In this document: in pieces, positions 9,928 through 18,695 of the stretch
Position numbering within the stretch: the first letter of the stretch is position 1
Layout of the letters: each line of letters begins with the position of its first letter
From: Ruania alkalisoli
GTDB lineage: Bacteria > Actinomycetota > Actinomycetes > Actinomycetales > Beutenbergiaceae
Direction: 5' to 3'
NCBI RefSeq assembly: GCF_014960965.1
Contig: NZ_CP063169.1
Coordinates: 715,581-779,580 of the forward strand
DNA length: 64,000 nucleotides
Notes under the pieces: generated by a model
Told to the model about the DNA's origin: nothing
Seen by the model: the letters and a program-made list of their open reading frames with translations, nothing else
Databases searched by the model: none
Translations under genes and position numbers: made by a program

Positions 9928-10698
9928 TCACCCCTGCAGCAGCGACTCTGCGCCGTCGATCCACACCTCGGTTCCACTGATGTGCGAGGCGGCGTCCCCG
10001 GCGAGGAAGGCCACGAGCTCTGCGACCTGTTCGGAACTGCCTGGTGTGTTTCCGGTCAGCGGAATCGGGCCGGCAGGGAACTCGACCGGGATCTTCGCGC
10101 TCTGGTTCCGCACGTCCGTGTTGTCCCCGATCGCGGTGTCGATGGCACCCGGGCAGATGGCGTTCACGCGGATTCCTCGCGGACCGAGCTCGACCGCCAG
10201 CATCTTCGCCAGGGCGATCTGGCCGGCCTTGGAGCTGGAGTAGGCCGAGGCCCCGCTGTTGGAGAAGATGCGGCTGCCGTTCACGGACGAGGTCACCACC
10301 ACCGATCCACCTCGGCGCAGATGCGGTACGGCGTGCTTGATGGTGATGAAGGTGCCGACGAGGTTGATGTCCAGCGTCGAGCGGAACTCCTCGACCGTTA
10401 GCTCCTCGATCCCCGCCCACGTACCGTTGACGCCGGCGTTGGCAACCACCACGTCCAGCCCGCCATGCGCGTCCAGGGTGGCCTCCACGGCCGCCGAAAC
10501 GGCATCGCTGTCAGTGACGTCAGCGACAGCGACGATTGCTTCGCCGCCGCGCTTGCGAATCGACTCTGCGACCGTCTCCAACTCGGATTCGGTCCTGCCG
10601 ACGAGCGTCACCGCGGCCCCACGCTCGGCGAGCAGGTGCGCCGAGGCCGCTCCGATCCCTGAACCAGCGCCGGTCACCAACGCCACCTTGCCGCGCAT
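9928..10698 (-). CDS. SDR-family NAD(P)-dependent oxidoreductase
   Basis: 256 residues, the standard length of a classical short-chain dehydrogenase. The cofactor motif TGAGSGIG is at the N terminus, NAG is in beta-4, and VVTSSVNG supplies the catalytic Ser. YSSSK is the YxxxK catalytic pair and VNAICPGAI is the usual loop after it. AAGGAG lies 7 bp before the ATG. The family reduces or oxidises alcohols and ketones, including sugars and steroids; the substrate cannot be told. It converges on the glycosidase cluster across the IS remnant, so sharing a pathway with it is only a possibility. Confidence 0.9.
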   Translation of the reverse strand: MRGKVALVTGAGSGIGAASAHLLAERGAAVTLVGRTESELETVAESIRKRGGEAIVAVADVTDSDAVSAAVEATLDAHGGLDVVVANAGVNGTWAGIEELTVEEFRSTLDINLVGTFITIKHAVPHLRRGGSVVVTSSVNGSRIFSNSGASAYSSSKAGQIALAKMLAVELGPRGIRVNAICPGAIDTAIGDNTDVRNQSAKIPVEFPAGPIPLTGNTPGSSEQVAELVAFLAGDAASHISGTEVWIDGAESLLQG

Positions 10699-10860
10699 CT
10701 TCGCTCTCCTTGAGTGTCGGGCCGTCCTGCCGCGTCCAACCTACGCGCGACCGTGCGGGTTTCGCCCGGGAAGCGCCGGCTGCTCGCTGACCGTGCCGAC
10801 ACGCGTACGTGAACCCGGCACTGCATGTTGCCGCAGACCGACGGAGCCGTGTCGATCCGC

Positions 10861-12252
10861 TCAGCGCTCTTCTGCTTGCGGCACCCGCATCACCACCCGT
10901 GCCCCGCCCAGCTCGGAGCCGGTGATCACCACGTCCCCGCCCTGGGCGCGTGCCACCTCCCGGGCGATCGCGAGGCCCAGCCCGGCGCCTCCGGAATCCC
11001 GCTCGCGCGCCTCGTCCAGCCGCACGAAGCGTTCGAACACGCGCTCCCGATCGGCCTCCGGAATCCCGCGCCCGTCATCGTCCACGCAGACTTCGCCGTC
11101 ACTCACCCGCACGCGCACAGCCGAGTCGGCGTGCCGCACTGCGTTGTCGAGCAGGTTGCGCAGCACACGGGTGAGGGCTACCGCGTCACCTTGGCCGCGT
11201 CCGGCTCCCTCGACGGCGATCTGTGCCCCCGGGCGCGCGTCACGGACGGCGCCGCTCACCAGCTCCCGCAGGTCCACTTCGTCCTGGCGCGGGGGAGCGG
11301 ACCCGAGCCGGGAGAGCAGGAGTAGATCCTCCACGAGCGCCTGCATCCGGCCCACTTCATGCCCGAGATCGGACACCAGCTCCTCCTGGGAGTAGCTGTT
11401 CGGGTGTGCGGCCGCCACGTCGAGGCTGGTGCGCAACGACGCCAATGGCGAGCGCAGCTCGTGCGCGGCGTCGGCGACGAAGGTGCGCTGCCGCGCGGCG
11501 GCCGCATCCAGTGCATCCAGCATCTCGTTCAACGTCTGTGCCAGTGCCCCCAGCTCGTCCTCCGCGCGCGGCACCGGCAGCGTTCCTGGCCCACCCGTAC
11601 GCGCCACCCGCTCCGCCCCGCGGCGCAACTCCTCCACCGGGCGCAATGCCCGTCCGAGCACCAGCCAGATGGTCCACGCGAGCAGCAGGGTCAGCACCGG
11701 CACGATCGCCACCAGTGAGATCGCCAGGGCCCTCAGCAAGTCCCGGACCTCGGCCAGTGGCATGGTGACCACCACGGTTGCCGGTTCCCCGCGGTATTCG
11801 GTCGCGAGCGCCGCGAGCCGCACCTCCTCGTCATATGCCGTGCCCACGGTCGTGAGCGTCACCTCCCCGTCGCGGCTCATCCCCAGCAGCCGATCCAGCT
11901 CCGCTGTAGCAATCACCGGCAGCGTCCTGCTCGCGTTCGGCGAGGACGCCAGCACCTGTCCGTCGGCATCCAACAACTGGGCGATCTCCCCGGGCTGCGC
12001 CACCGGAAGACTCGCCGCGATCCGATCGTCGGTCGCCAGCCCGGCGATCGTGTTCGCCCGCGCCGTGGTGATCTCGTCCAGCGTCGCGACCCGGCCGCGG
12101 GAGAGCACCGTCGTCAGGGCGAGCGCCCCCAGCGCGAGGGTCACGCACAACAACCCTGCGGTCAGCAGGGTCAGCCGCAGCCGCAACGGCCGTCCGGACC
12201 ACCGCCGTGGCGAGCCGTCCTGACCAGCCGGACCTGCGCCGTCGGGATTCAC
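10861..12252 (-). CDS. Sensor histidine kinase (HAMP, HisKA, HATPase)
   Basis: 463 residues from GTG 12252, whose GTGA overlaps the stop of the response regulator gene; an upstream extension is open but has no coding character. TM segments are at about 25-49 and 172-199, flanking an extracytoplasmic sensor region of about 120 residues. A HAMP linker and the dimerisation helix follow; AAHELRSPL carries the phospho-accepting His264. The ATPase domain has NLLDNAVRHA (N box), DDDGRGIP (G1), RFVRLDEAR and GGAGLGLAI (G2). Stimulus unknown. It pairs with the adjacent regulator and stands opposite a LolA-like protein and ABC transporter that it may control. Confidence 0.93.
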   Translation of the reverse strand: MNPDGAGPAGQDGSPRRWSGRPLRLRLTLLTAGLLCVTLALGALALTTVLSRGRVATLDEITTARANTIAGLATDDRIAASLPVAQPGEIAQLLDADGQVLASSPNASRTLPVIATAELDRLLGMSRDGEVTLTTVGTAYDEEVRLAALATEYRGEPATVVVTMPLAEVRDLLRALAISLVAIVPVLTLLLAWTIWLVLGRALRPVEELRRGAERVARTGGPGTLPVPRAEDELGALAQTLNEMLDALDAAAARQRTFVADAAHELRSPLASLRTSLDVAAAHPNSYSQEELVSDLGHEVGRMQALVEDLLLLSRLGSAPPRQDEVDLRELVSGAVRDARPGAQIAVEGAGRGQGDAVALTRVLRNLLDNAVRHADSAVRVRVSDGEVCVDDDGRGIPEADRERVFERFVRLDEARERDSGGAGLGLAIAREVARAQGGDVVITGSELGGARVVMRVPQAEER

Positions 12253-12905
12253 CCGCCCTGAACCCGATACCCGGCGCCACGCACGGTGGCGATGGCCTCC
12301 CGCCCGAGCTTGCGTCGCAGGTAGCCGACGTACTGTTCCACCACGTTGACGTCCTCCCCGACGCCGTCCCACACGTGATCGCGCAGCTCCACCTTGCCCA
12401 CCGGCCGATCGGCGTGCCGCATCAGGTACTCCAGCAGCGCCAGCTCCCGCGTGGTCAGCTCCACCGGCACGCCTGCGTGCGTCACCGCCCGGGCCGCCGG
12501 GTCCAGGTGCAGATTCCCGACGGCGAGGGTCGGCGGGCGGCTCTGTGCCGGCCTGCGTAGCAGTGCTCTGATCCGGGCCAGCAGCACCACGAACGCGAAC
12601 GGCTTCGTCAGGTAGTCGTCGGCCCCCACGTCGAGCCCGTCGGCCACGTCGTACTCGCCGTCCTTGGCCGAGAGCATCAGCACCGGCGTCCACACCTGCG
12701 CCTCGCGCAGCGCCGTCACCACGTCGTAGCCGTTGCGTCGCGGCAGCATGATGTCCAGCACGATCACGTCGTGCTCGCCCTCCAGCGCCGCCTGCAGGCC
12801 GGTCTCGCCGTCGTAGGCCACATCTACGGCGAACCCCTCCGCGACCAGGCCGCGGCGCAGGGCGCTCACGAACCCGCGCTCGTCGTCCACCAGCAGCACT
12901 CGCAC
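12249..12905 (-). CDS. OmpR/PhoB-family response regulator
   Basis: 218 residues. The receiver domain has the acidic pair DD near residues 7-8, the phosphorylation site Asp51 in VIVLDIMLPRRNG, Ser in LSAKD and Lys in YLTKPF. The C-terminal winged helix covers about 125-218, with ELTTRELALLEYLMRH and VEQYVGYLRRKLG. It is first in a two-gene operon with the kinase, coupled through GTGA. The 83-bp gap to the divergent gene at 12989 probably holds both promoters and a binding site. Confidence 0.95.
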   Translation of the reverse strand: MRVLLVDDERGFVSALRRGLVAEGFAVDVAYDGETGLQAALEGEHDVIVLDIMLPRRNGYDVVTALREAQVWTPVLMLSAKDGEYDVADGLDVGADDYLTKPFAFVVLLARIRALLRRPAQSRPPTLAVGNLHLDPAARAVTHAGVPVELTTRELALLEYLMRHADRPVGKVELRDHVWDGVGEDVNVVEQYVGYLRRKLGREAIATVRGAGYRVQGG

Positions 12906-12988
12906 CCGACCAGTATCGCCGCCCGCCCCGGGCCGGGCCCACGGGGATTCTCAGCGCGGTCTCAGCCACCGGCGCGCACACTGGATTC

Positions 12989-14203
12989 ATGAGCACTTCT
13001 CGCACCCTCTCCCGCCGAGCCCGGTGGGCCGTCCCGGCAGTGGCCGCAGTGGTCGTGGCCGGCGCGCTCGCCGGCCCACCGCTGCTTGCTGCGGCGGATG
13101 AGCCCGCACTCCCGGAGGCCACCCCGGTCGAGCTACTCACCAGCATCGCCGAGGCCGAACCTGCCGCCCACTCCGGCACTGTCGTGCACACCGCGCGCCT
13201 GGGCCTGCCGACCGGCGGGCTCACCGAGATCACTGGTGCCGACCCGATCGGGCTGCTGGACGGCAGCTCGACGCTGCGCGTGTGGACCGACGGGGCCGAG
13301 CGTTCCAGGGTCTCCCTGCTCGGGTCCGCCTCGGAGTACTCCGTGGTGCACGACGGTCCGCAGGCCTGGACCTACTCCAGCACCGACGACGTCGTCACCC
13401 ACTACACCCTGGATGCCGCCGCCCAGGCCCGCTACGAGGACGCACAGGAGGGTCAGACCCCGCCAGGAGCACCGGAGCTGCCCACCCCGGAAGAGGCAGC
13501 CCAGCAGGCACTCGAGCATGTCGAGGAGTTCTCCTCCGTCACCGTGCTGGAGCAGGCCACGGTCGCCGGCCGGGATGCCTACCAGTTGCAGATCACGCCC
13601 GGGACCGACGGCACGCTCGTCGAGCAGGTGCGGATCGCCGTCGACGGGGAAACCTTCACGCCGTTGCAGGTGCAGGTCTGGAGCAGCTCCGACACCTCGG
13701 AGACCCCCGCGCTCGAGGTCGGGTACACCGACATCACCTTCGCTACCCCGGACGATGCGGTGCTCTCCTTCAGCGCCCCGGCCGGTGCCGAGGTCGTCGA
13801 GGAGACGGTGTCGCTGCCCTCTGAGGAAGCATCCGGCGAAGCGTCCGCTGAGCACACCCCACCCGAGACCATCGGCGAGGGCTGGGAGTCGGTGCTCATC
13901 ATCGACGACGTGGACCTTCAAGGCCTGCTCGCCGGAGACCCGGAAGCCCTCGCCGACGCTGCCGCATCCCACCCGATGCCCGGGTCGGACAGTGGCCAGG
14001 AGCTGATGGAGGAGTTCATGTCCGACTCCGAGGGCAACCACGGCCCACCCAGCCTGGACACAGCCGCCCTGTACGAGCAGCTGACGACCGAGGTGCCGGA
14101 GGGCCGGGTGCTCAGCACCACCTTGTTGAGCGTGTTGATCACCGACGACGGCCGCCTACTCATCGGGTCCGTGCCGGTCGAGACGCTGCAAGAGATGGCG
14201 TGA
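12989..14203 (+). CDS. Exported LolA/MucB-like (DUF2092-type) protein
   Basis: 404 residues with a basic N terminus and a hydrophobic signal segment (about 14-36). There is no lipobox Cys, so it is secreted or anchored by the uncleaved segment. The body (SAEYSVVHDGPQAWTYSS-type strands, then a second domain after the LPTPEEAAQQ linker) resembles the LolA/LppX/RseB beta-fold that binds lipid-like ligands; this is a fold-level impression. It is divergent from the two-component system and overlaps the following ABC ATPase gene by GTGA. The set may form an envelope-stress sensing and efflux module. Homologues are usually annotated only as sigma-E regulatory or DUF2092 proteins. Confidence 0.7.
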   Translation: MSTSRTLSRRARWAVPAVAAVVVAGALAGPPLLAAADEPALPEATPVELLTSIAEAEPAAHSGTVVHTARLGLPTGGLTEITGADPIGLLDGSSTLRVWTDGAERSRVSLLGSASEYSVVHDGPQAWTYSSTDDVVTHYTLDAAAQARYEDAQEGQTPPGAPELPTPEEAAQQALEHVEEFSSVTVLEQATVAGRDAYQLQITPGTDGTLVEQVRIAVDGETFTPLQVQVWSSSDTSETPALEVGYTDITFATPDDAVLSFSAPAGAEVVEETVSLPSEEASGEASAEHTPPETIGEGWESVLIIDDVDLQGLLAGDPEALADAAASHPMPGSDSGQELMEEFMSDSEGNHGPPSLDTAALYEQLTTEVPEGRVLSTTLLSVLITDDGRLLIGSVPVETLQEMA

Positions 14204-15246
14204 CCGACACCCGCACGGCCGCCTCGCCCGCCGCCTCACCCACCCCGGGTGGTGCGGCGGGCTCGCCGCGTGCCGCACGCGCCCCTGAGGAGATCGCCGA
14301 GCAGGAGGGCGCCGAGTTCGCCATCCGCACGCAGGCGCTGACCAAGCGCTTCCGCTCCGGGCAGGTCGCTGTCAACGGCATCGACCTGCAGGTGCCGCGC
14401 GGAGCTGTCTACGGTTTCCTCGGCCCGAACGGGTCCGGGAAGACCACCACGATCCGGATGCTGCTCGGGCTGATCGGTCCGAGCAGCGGGCAGGCGTGGC
14501 TGCTGGGCCGGCCGATGCCGGCCGCAGGCGCGGATGTGCTTGCCCGGGTGGGTGCGCTGATCGAGGGGCCAGCGTTCCACCCGTGGCTGAGCGGGCGGGC
14601 GAACCTCGTGCGGTTGGATGCGTGTGATGCCACGGCTCCGCCGGACCGCAAGGGCCGGATCGACGAGGCGCTGGAACGCGTAGGGCTCGGGGCCGCGGCA
14701 CACAAGAAGTACCGGCAGTACTCCCTGGGGATGAAGCAACGACTCGGCCTGGCTGCCGCATTGCTGCGCCGGCGGGAACTGCTCGTCCTGGACGAACCCA
14801 CCAACGGTCTCGACCCTCAGGGCACTCGCGAGGTGCGCCGGCTCGTCGGTGAGCTCGCTGAGGCGGGCACCACCGTTCTGGTCTCCTCGCACCTGCTCGC
14901 CGAGATCGAGAACGTGTGCACACACGTCGGCATCATGAGCACCGGTCGCCTGGTGCTTCAGGGGGAGCGCGCCAACCTGACGTCCCAGGCAGACCGGCAG
15001 CTGTGGGTGCGCACGGATGCTGAGCACGCGGCCGGCGCCGCGCAGGTGCTCACCACCCTCGGCCTGACTGACGTGGTCACCGACGGCACCGAGCTGCATG
15101 CCCTCCTCGGTCAGACTCGCCCCGAAGACGTCACGCGCGCCTTGGTGACTGCCGGCATTCCGGTGCTGGGGCTGGCCGAGCGCGTTCCCACACTGGAGGA
15201 CGTCTTCGTCCGGTTGACCGGGGAGGGTTTCGATGTCGCCCGCTGA
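14200..15246 (+). CDS. ABC transporter ATP-binding protein
   Basis: 348 residues from GTG 14200, coupled to the preceding gene by GTGA. Walker A is GPNGSGKTT, the signature region is YSLGMKQRLGLA (LGMKQ replaces the canonical LSGGQ, as in many DrrA/CcmA-type drug exporters), Walker B is LLVLDEPTNGLDP, and the switch His is in VSSHLL. The N-terminal 45 residues are Ala/Pro-rich and likely disordered. The C-terminal 80 residues are of the DrrA type. It drives the membrane protein encoded next. Confidence 0.93.
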   Translation: MTDTRTAASPAASPTPGGAAGSPRAARAPEEIAEQEGAEFAIRTQALTKRFRSGQVAVNGIDLQVPRGAVYGFLGPNGSGKTTTIRMLLGLIGPSSGQAWLLGRPMPAAGADVLARVGALIEGPAFHPWLSGRANLVRLDACDATAPPDRKGRIDEALERVGLGAAAHKKYRQYSLGMKQRLGLAAALLRRRELLVLDEPTNGLDPQGTREVRRLVGELAEAGTTVLVSSHLLAEIENVCTHVGIMSTGRLVLQGERANLTSQADRQLWVRTDAEHAAGAAQVLTTLGLTDVVTDGTELHALLGQTRPEDVTRALVTAGIPVLGLAERVPTLEDVFVRLTGEGFDVAR

Positions 15247-16099
15247 AACCGCCACACCCGCGACGGCGCACCGCACCGGGGGTGGATTGCGTCGCTTTCT
15301 CGGCAGCGAGCTTCGCCTGGTGTTCGGGCGGCGTCGCAATGTGGTGCTGCTGCTCGGTCTGGCGGCCGTGCCGATCCTGCTCGGCGTGGTCATCTTCATC
15401 ACTCAGGACAGCGTGCTGGGATCCCAGGGGCCGGGCTTCATCGGACGGGTCGCCGGCAACGGGCTCTTCCTCGTCGTGGCGGCACTGTTCACCTGCCTGC
15501 CGTTCCTGCTTCCCCTGACGATCGGCATCGTCTCCGGTGACACGATCGCCGGGGAGGCCGCGACCGGAACGCTCCGGTCCCTCGTCACCGTGCCGGTGCC
15601 GCGCACCAGGCTTCTGCTCGTCAAGGCGGTCGTGGCCCTGTGCTTCGCCGCAGCCGCGGTGATCACGATCGCGCTCGTCGGGTTGATCACCGGCTGGGCG
15701 TTGTTCGGGATCTCCGATCTCGTGCTGCTCTCCGGGGACACCATCACCGCTGGTGCAGGTCTGCTCCGAGTGCTCGGCGTGGCTGCCTACGTGGCGATGT
15801 CGATGAGTGGCCTCGTCGTGGTCGGTGTGCTGCTGTCCACCCTCACCGAAACCCCGGTCGCCGCCATGGCCGGGACGGTGACTGTCGCGGTCGTCTCCGC
15901 GGTACTGGACAGCCTGCCGCAGCTCTCAGCAATCCACCCCGGCTTGCTCACCCACTATTGGATCGACTTCGCCGAGTTCCTTCGCCTCGAGGTCGACCCG
16001 GCCGCGCTCGCACCCGGGCTGGTGGTCCAGGCCGTCTGGGTGCTGCTCGCCGGGACCATCGCCTGGAGCCGGTTCACCACGGCTGACATCAGTTCGTGA
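15233..16099 (+). CDS. ABC-2 type transporter permease
   Basis: 288 residues, overlapping the ATPase gene by 14 bp. Six hydrophobic segments can be seen: near VVLLLGLAAVPILLGVVIF, LFLVVAALFTCLPFLLPLTI, the long AVVALCFAAAAVITIALVGL stretch, AYVAMSMSGLVVVGVLL, VAAMAGTVTVAVVSAVL and a final one. The cytoplasmic IAGEAATGTLRSLVTVPVPR segment is the ABC-2 coupling region. It is the membrane half of an exporter; the substrate is unknown, with peptides, lipids or antibiotics usual for the family. Confidence 0.88.
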   Translation: MSPAETATPATAHRTGGGLRRFLGSELRLVFGRRRNVVLLLGLAAVPILLGVVIFITQDSVLGSQGPGFIGRVAGNGLFLVVAALFTCLPFLLPLTIGIVSGDTIAGEAATGTLRSLVTVPVPRTRLLLVKAVVALCFAAAAVITIALVGLITGWALFGISDLVLLSGDTITAGAGLLRVLGVAAYVAMSMSGLVVVGVLLSTLTETPVAAMAGTVTVAVVSAVLDSLPQLSAIHPGLLTHYWIDFAEFLRLEVDPAALAPGLVVQAVWVLLAGTIAWSRFTTADISS

Positions 16100-16108
16100 T
16101 CGGGTCCG

Positions 16109-17032
16109 TCATCGCGGCGGCTTCAGCTCCCGCACCATGGCCCGCATCGCGTCGATCGCTGTGAGCGCGCCCTCGTAGTCCGGCAGGTTCGGTGCCGGCG
16201 ACCACATGGCGTCCGCGTCGGTCATCGCAGCGGCATCGCCCACGATCTCGCCCAGGTCCGTCAGCAGTACCCCCTTGGAGGAGTCGCCGGCCAGGTTCGC
16301 CTGGATGCCTGCCACATCCAGGGGTGCATCCGAGGCGATGAGCGTCGCGTTGCCGAAGCGTGCTCCGTGCAGGACCGAACCCTGGATGATCATGCCGACG
16401 TGGTCGAAGAGCTCCCGCAGCGTGGCGATCTCGCGCCGGGTGAACTCCAGCTGCGGACCGGCCACCGAGTTGATCACGAGCACACCGGCCGGCCGTAGTG
16501 TCTTCTGGGCCGCGGCGAAGCACTCCAGGGACGTGAACGCCGGCGGGATGCGATTCGCGGCGAAGATGTCCAGCACGACGGCGTCCAGGTCACCAGCCGT
16601 CGGCGCCTCCAGCCAGGAGCGCGCATCACCGACCTCGATGCGCACTCCGGGCGGAGGTGGGAAGCGTGACTCCACCAGCGTCACCAGCGCCGGCTCCAGC
16701 TCCACCACCACCTGCTCGGCGTCGGGCCGGCGGGCCGCGATCGCGCGCGGCAATGTCAGCAGGCTGCCCCCCAGATGTGCTGACCGGGCCGGGAGCGCAT
16801 CGCCGAGTGCGGCCAGCATCCACCGCACCGACGTCAGTTCCGGCGGCTGGTGGACCGGGCCCACGTGAGCCTGCCGGATGCCGTCGATCCGCAACGTCCA
16901 GCCCTCGCCGTCACGGATCAGTTCGGCTCGGCTCCCGTCGGAGAAGGTGACCTGTTCTGCGGCGTCCTGACCGCCGTCAGGACCATACGCGGTGGCTGGT
17001 TGGTCTGCCGGAGTCTCGCCGGATGGGGACAT
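16109..17032 (-). CDS. Spermidine-synthase-like methyltransferase-fold protein
   Basis: 307 residues from ATG 17032; the frame stays open far upstream but without coding character. The Rossmann core is of the spermidine synthase/SAM-methyltransferase type: SAHLGGSLLTLPRAIAA replaces the canonical GGGDG loop, VVELEPALVTLVE binds the cofactor ribose, VGDARSWL follows, and DAVVLDIF carries the acidic residue. Such actinobacterial homologues are rarely true spermidine synthases. The ATG sits in the middle of the palindrome at 17025-17038. It is divergent from the type VII-like locus and could share its regulation. Confidence 0.8.
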   Translation of the reverse strand: MSPSGETPADQPATAYGPDGGQDAAEQVTFSDGSRAELIRDGEGWTLRIDGIRQAHVGPVHQPPELTSVRWMLAALGDALPARSAHLGGSLLTLPRAIAARRPDAEQVVVELEPALVTLVESRFPPPPGVRIEVGDARSWLEAPTAGDLDAVVLDIFAANRIPPAFTSLECFAAAQKTLRPAGVLVINSVAGPQLEFTRREIATLRELFDHVGMIIQGSVLHGARFGNATLIASDAPLDVAGIQANLAGDSSKGVLLTDLGEIVGDAAAMTDADAMWSPAPNLPDYEGALTAIDAMRAMVRELKPPR

Positions 17033-17038
17033 GTCCCC
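17025..17038. promoter_or_regulatory. Palindrome GGGGAC-N2-GTCCCC, copy 1
   Basis: Perfect 6-bp inverted repeat with a 2-bp centre, in the divergent region between the spermidine-synthase-like gene (its ATG is the centre) and the RDD/FHA gene at 17117. The same half-sites and spacing recur at 23262-23275, ahead of the WXG100-like gene. Probably an operator for a regulator of this locus. A lone GTCCCC half-site lies at 17058-17063. Confidence 0.5.
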
Positions 17039-17116
17039 GATCCTGCCAGAGCCGCGTGTCCCCTCGGGTCGGTACGGTGTGGGCGGAGTAGTGCGTGAGA
17101 GAGCGGGAGGAGCCCA

Positions 17117-18655
17117 GTGACGATCTGGGAAGTCGGTGAGGACGACCGGCAGGTCGAAGGGGTGGACGAGACCGGTCGCCCCGATCCGCACTATGCGGCT
17201 GCGCTGGGGTTGGTGCCCGCGCCCCTCCCGCGCCGCGCCGTGGCCGCTGCCGTCGATGCCGCGATCTACCTGCTGCTGCAGGTGCCCTACTGGGTGTTCA
17301 CCCTCCCGCTGCTGCTGAAGTTCCTTGACGCCCGAATCAGCTGGTACGGCTTCACGAATCATCCCCAGTTCATCCTCGCCGTGGTGATGCTGGCCGTCTC
17401 GTTTGCACTCAGCCTGGCCTACTGCATCGTCCAGCTCGTCTTCCACGGGCGCAAAGGAATCACCATCGGCAAGGGCATCATGGGCCTGCGCTCGATCAAC
17501 GTCGCCACACTGGAACGTCCGGGTGTCTTTCGAGTCTTGCTGCGTGTCCTCGTGGTCTGGGCGTCCGGCGTGGTGCTGGTCGGCCCGCTGCTGTTCCTCC
17601 TCTCGCCGCTCTTCGATCCGGAGAAGCGGGGTCGTGGCTGGCATGACCGGGTCGGCAGGCTGTGGCTGGTGGACGTCCGCGAGGGCCTGCAGCCCTATGA
17701 CGCCAAGCGCATGCGGATCGCCCGGAAGACCGTGACCGCGGAGCCGGTCGCCCAGCCCAAACCGCTGCCGTCGCTGGCTACTCCGGTCGACCCGGATGCC
17801 GCACAGGCCTATCGTCCGGGCGCACGCGTCAGCGCTGGCGTCCTCGGGGTGGCACGCCCGCACGGGGAGGGACCGCGGCCGGTGGTCGGCCTCTCCGGGA
17901 TGGAGACCCCCCAGCCGGTGGGTGAGCAGGGTCAGCCAGTTCCGGGTCACCCCGTGCTCGGCGCCTACCGGCGCCCGTCCGAGCCGGAGGAGTCCGACGA
18001 CGGCGCCCCCACCGAGCTCTCCGCCTCACCGTCGCCACATGGTCGTCCCGAGCAGGGGACGCCCGGGCCGGACTTTCCCGCATCGCCCTCAACTACTCCT
18101 GACGTACCGGCGCCGCCGGTCGCTGGACCGGTGGTGACTGGGTCGCCGTGGGGTGCTGCGTCTCCGGTCGCTGGCGGTTCCGAGGTCCCACCGGCCCCGC
18201 CGTCGCAGGCGCCTCCTGCCCCCGTCGGCGCGGCGCAGCACTCGCACGCTCCGGTACCTCCCAAGCCCGCCGCGAACCCGGCACCCGCGCCGCCCTCCGG
18301 CCCAGTGCCGGCTCACCCCCAGGCAGCGACGAGTCTGGCCCTCCAGCTCGACTCGGGCGAGGTGGTGCCGGTGTCGGGACCAGTGGTGATCGGTCGCAAC
18401 CCGGTGGCGCCGCACACCGCACTGGATGCCCACCGGCATCCCATGTCTGACGACACCCGCTCGGTCTCGAAGACGCACCTGCTCGTGCGCCCGGGCCAGG
18501 GGGGGATCGAGGTGCTCGATCAGAACTCGACCAACGGCACCGGGATCGTACACCAGGGGATCGAGCGCGAGCTCGCGCCGGGCACCCCGGCCCTGGCGGT
18601 CGCTGGTGACACACTCAGGATCGGTGAACGGACCGCCACGGTCGTTCCCGCATGA
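17117..18655 (+). CDS. RDD-family membrane protein with C-terminal FHA domain
   Basis: 512 residues from GTG 17117 with GGAGGAG upstream. Residues about 35-190 form an RDD module: LPRRAVAAAVDAAIYLLLQV, two further membrane spans, GRKGITIGKGIMGLRSI, and a final span before RGRGWHDRVGRLWLVD. A Pro/Ala-rich linker of about 200 residues follows. The last 100 residues are an FHA phosphothreonine-binding domain (VVIGRNP, SVSKTHLLV, NSTNGTGI). It lies 40 bp upstream of an FHA-containing T7SS-type ATPase, so it may be a membrane scaffold whose FHA domain docks a phosphorylated partner. No Ser/Thr kinase is encoded in the window. Confidence 0.88.
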   Translation: MTIWEVGEDDRQVEGVDETGRPDPHYAAALGLVPAPLPRRAVAAAVDAAIYLLLQVPYWVFTLPLLLKFLDARISWYGFTNHPQFILAVVMLAVSFALSLAYCIVQLVFHGRKGITIGKGIMGLRSINVATLERPGVFRVLLRVLVVWASGVVLVGPLLFLLSPLFDPEKRGRGWHDRVGRLWLVDVREGLQPYDAKRMRIARKTVTAEPVAQPKPLPSLATPVDPDAAQAYRPGARVSAGVLGVARPHGEGPRPVVGLSGMETPQPVGEQGQPVPGHPVLGAYRRPSEPEESDDGAPTELSASPSPHGRPEQGTPGPDFPASPSTTPDVPAPPVAGPVVTGSPWGAASPVAGGSEVPPAPPSQAPPAPVGAAQHSHAPVPPKPAANPAPAPPSGPVPAHPQAATSLALQLDSGEVVPVSGPVVIGRNPVAPHTALDAHRHPMSDDTRSVSKTHLLVRPGQGGIEVLDQNSTNGTGIVHQGIERELAPGTPALAVAGDTLRIGERTATVVPA

Positions 18656-18695
18656 TGGTTTCGAACTCCGCACTGCCACGAAGGGGGCCTGACTC

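Noticed and set aside
12253-13233. Upstream extension of the histidine kinase to 790 residues
   Set aside because: The extension runs antisense-frame through the response regulator gene; GTG 12252 with GTGA coupling explains the kinase fully.
17033-17950. Upstream extension of the spermidine-synthase-like protein
   Set aside because: It overlaps the RDD/FHA gene on the other strand and has low-complexity Gln/His/Arg-rich translation.
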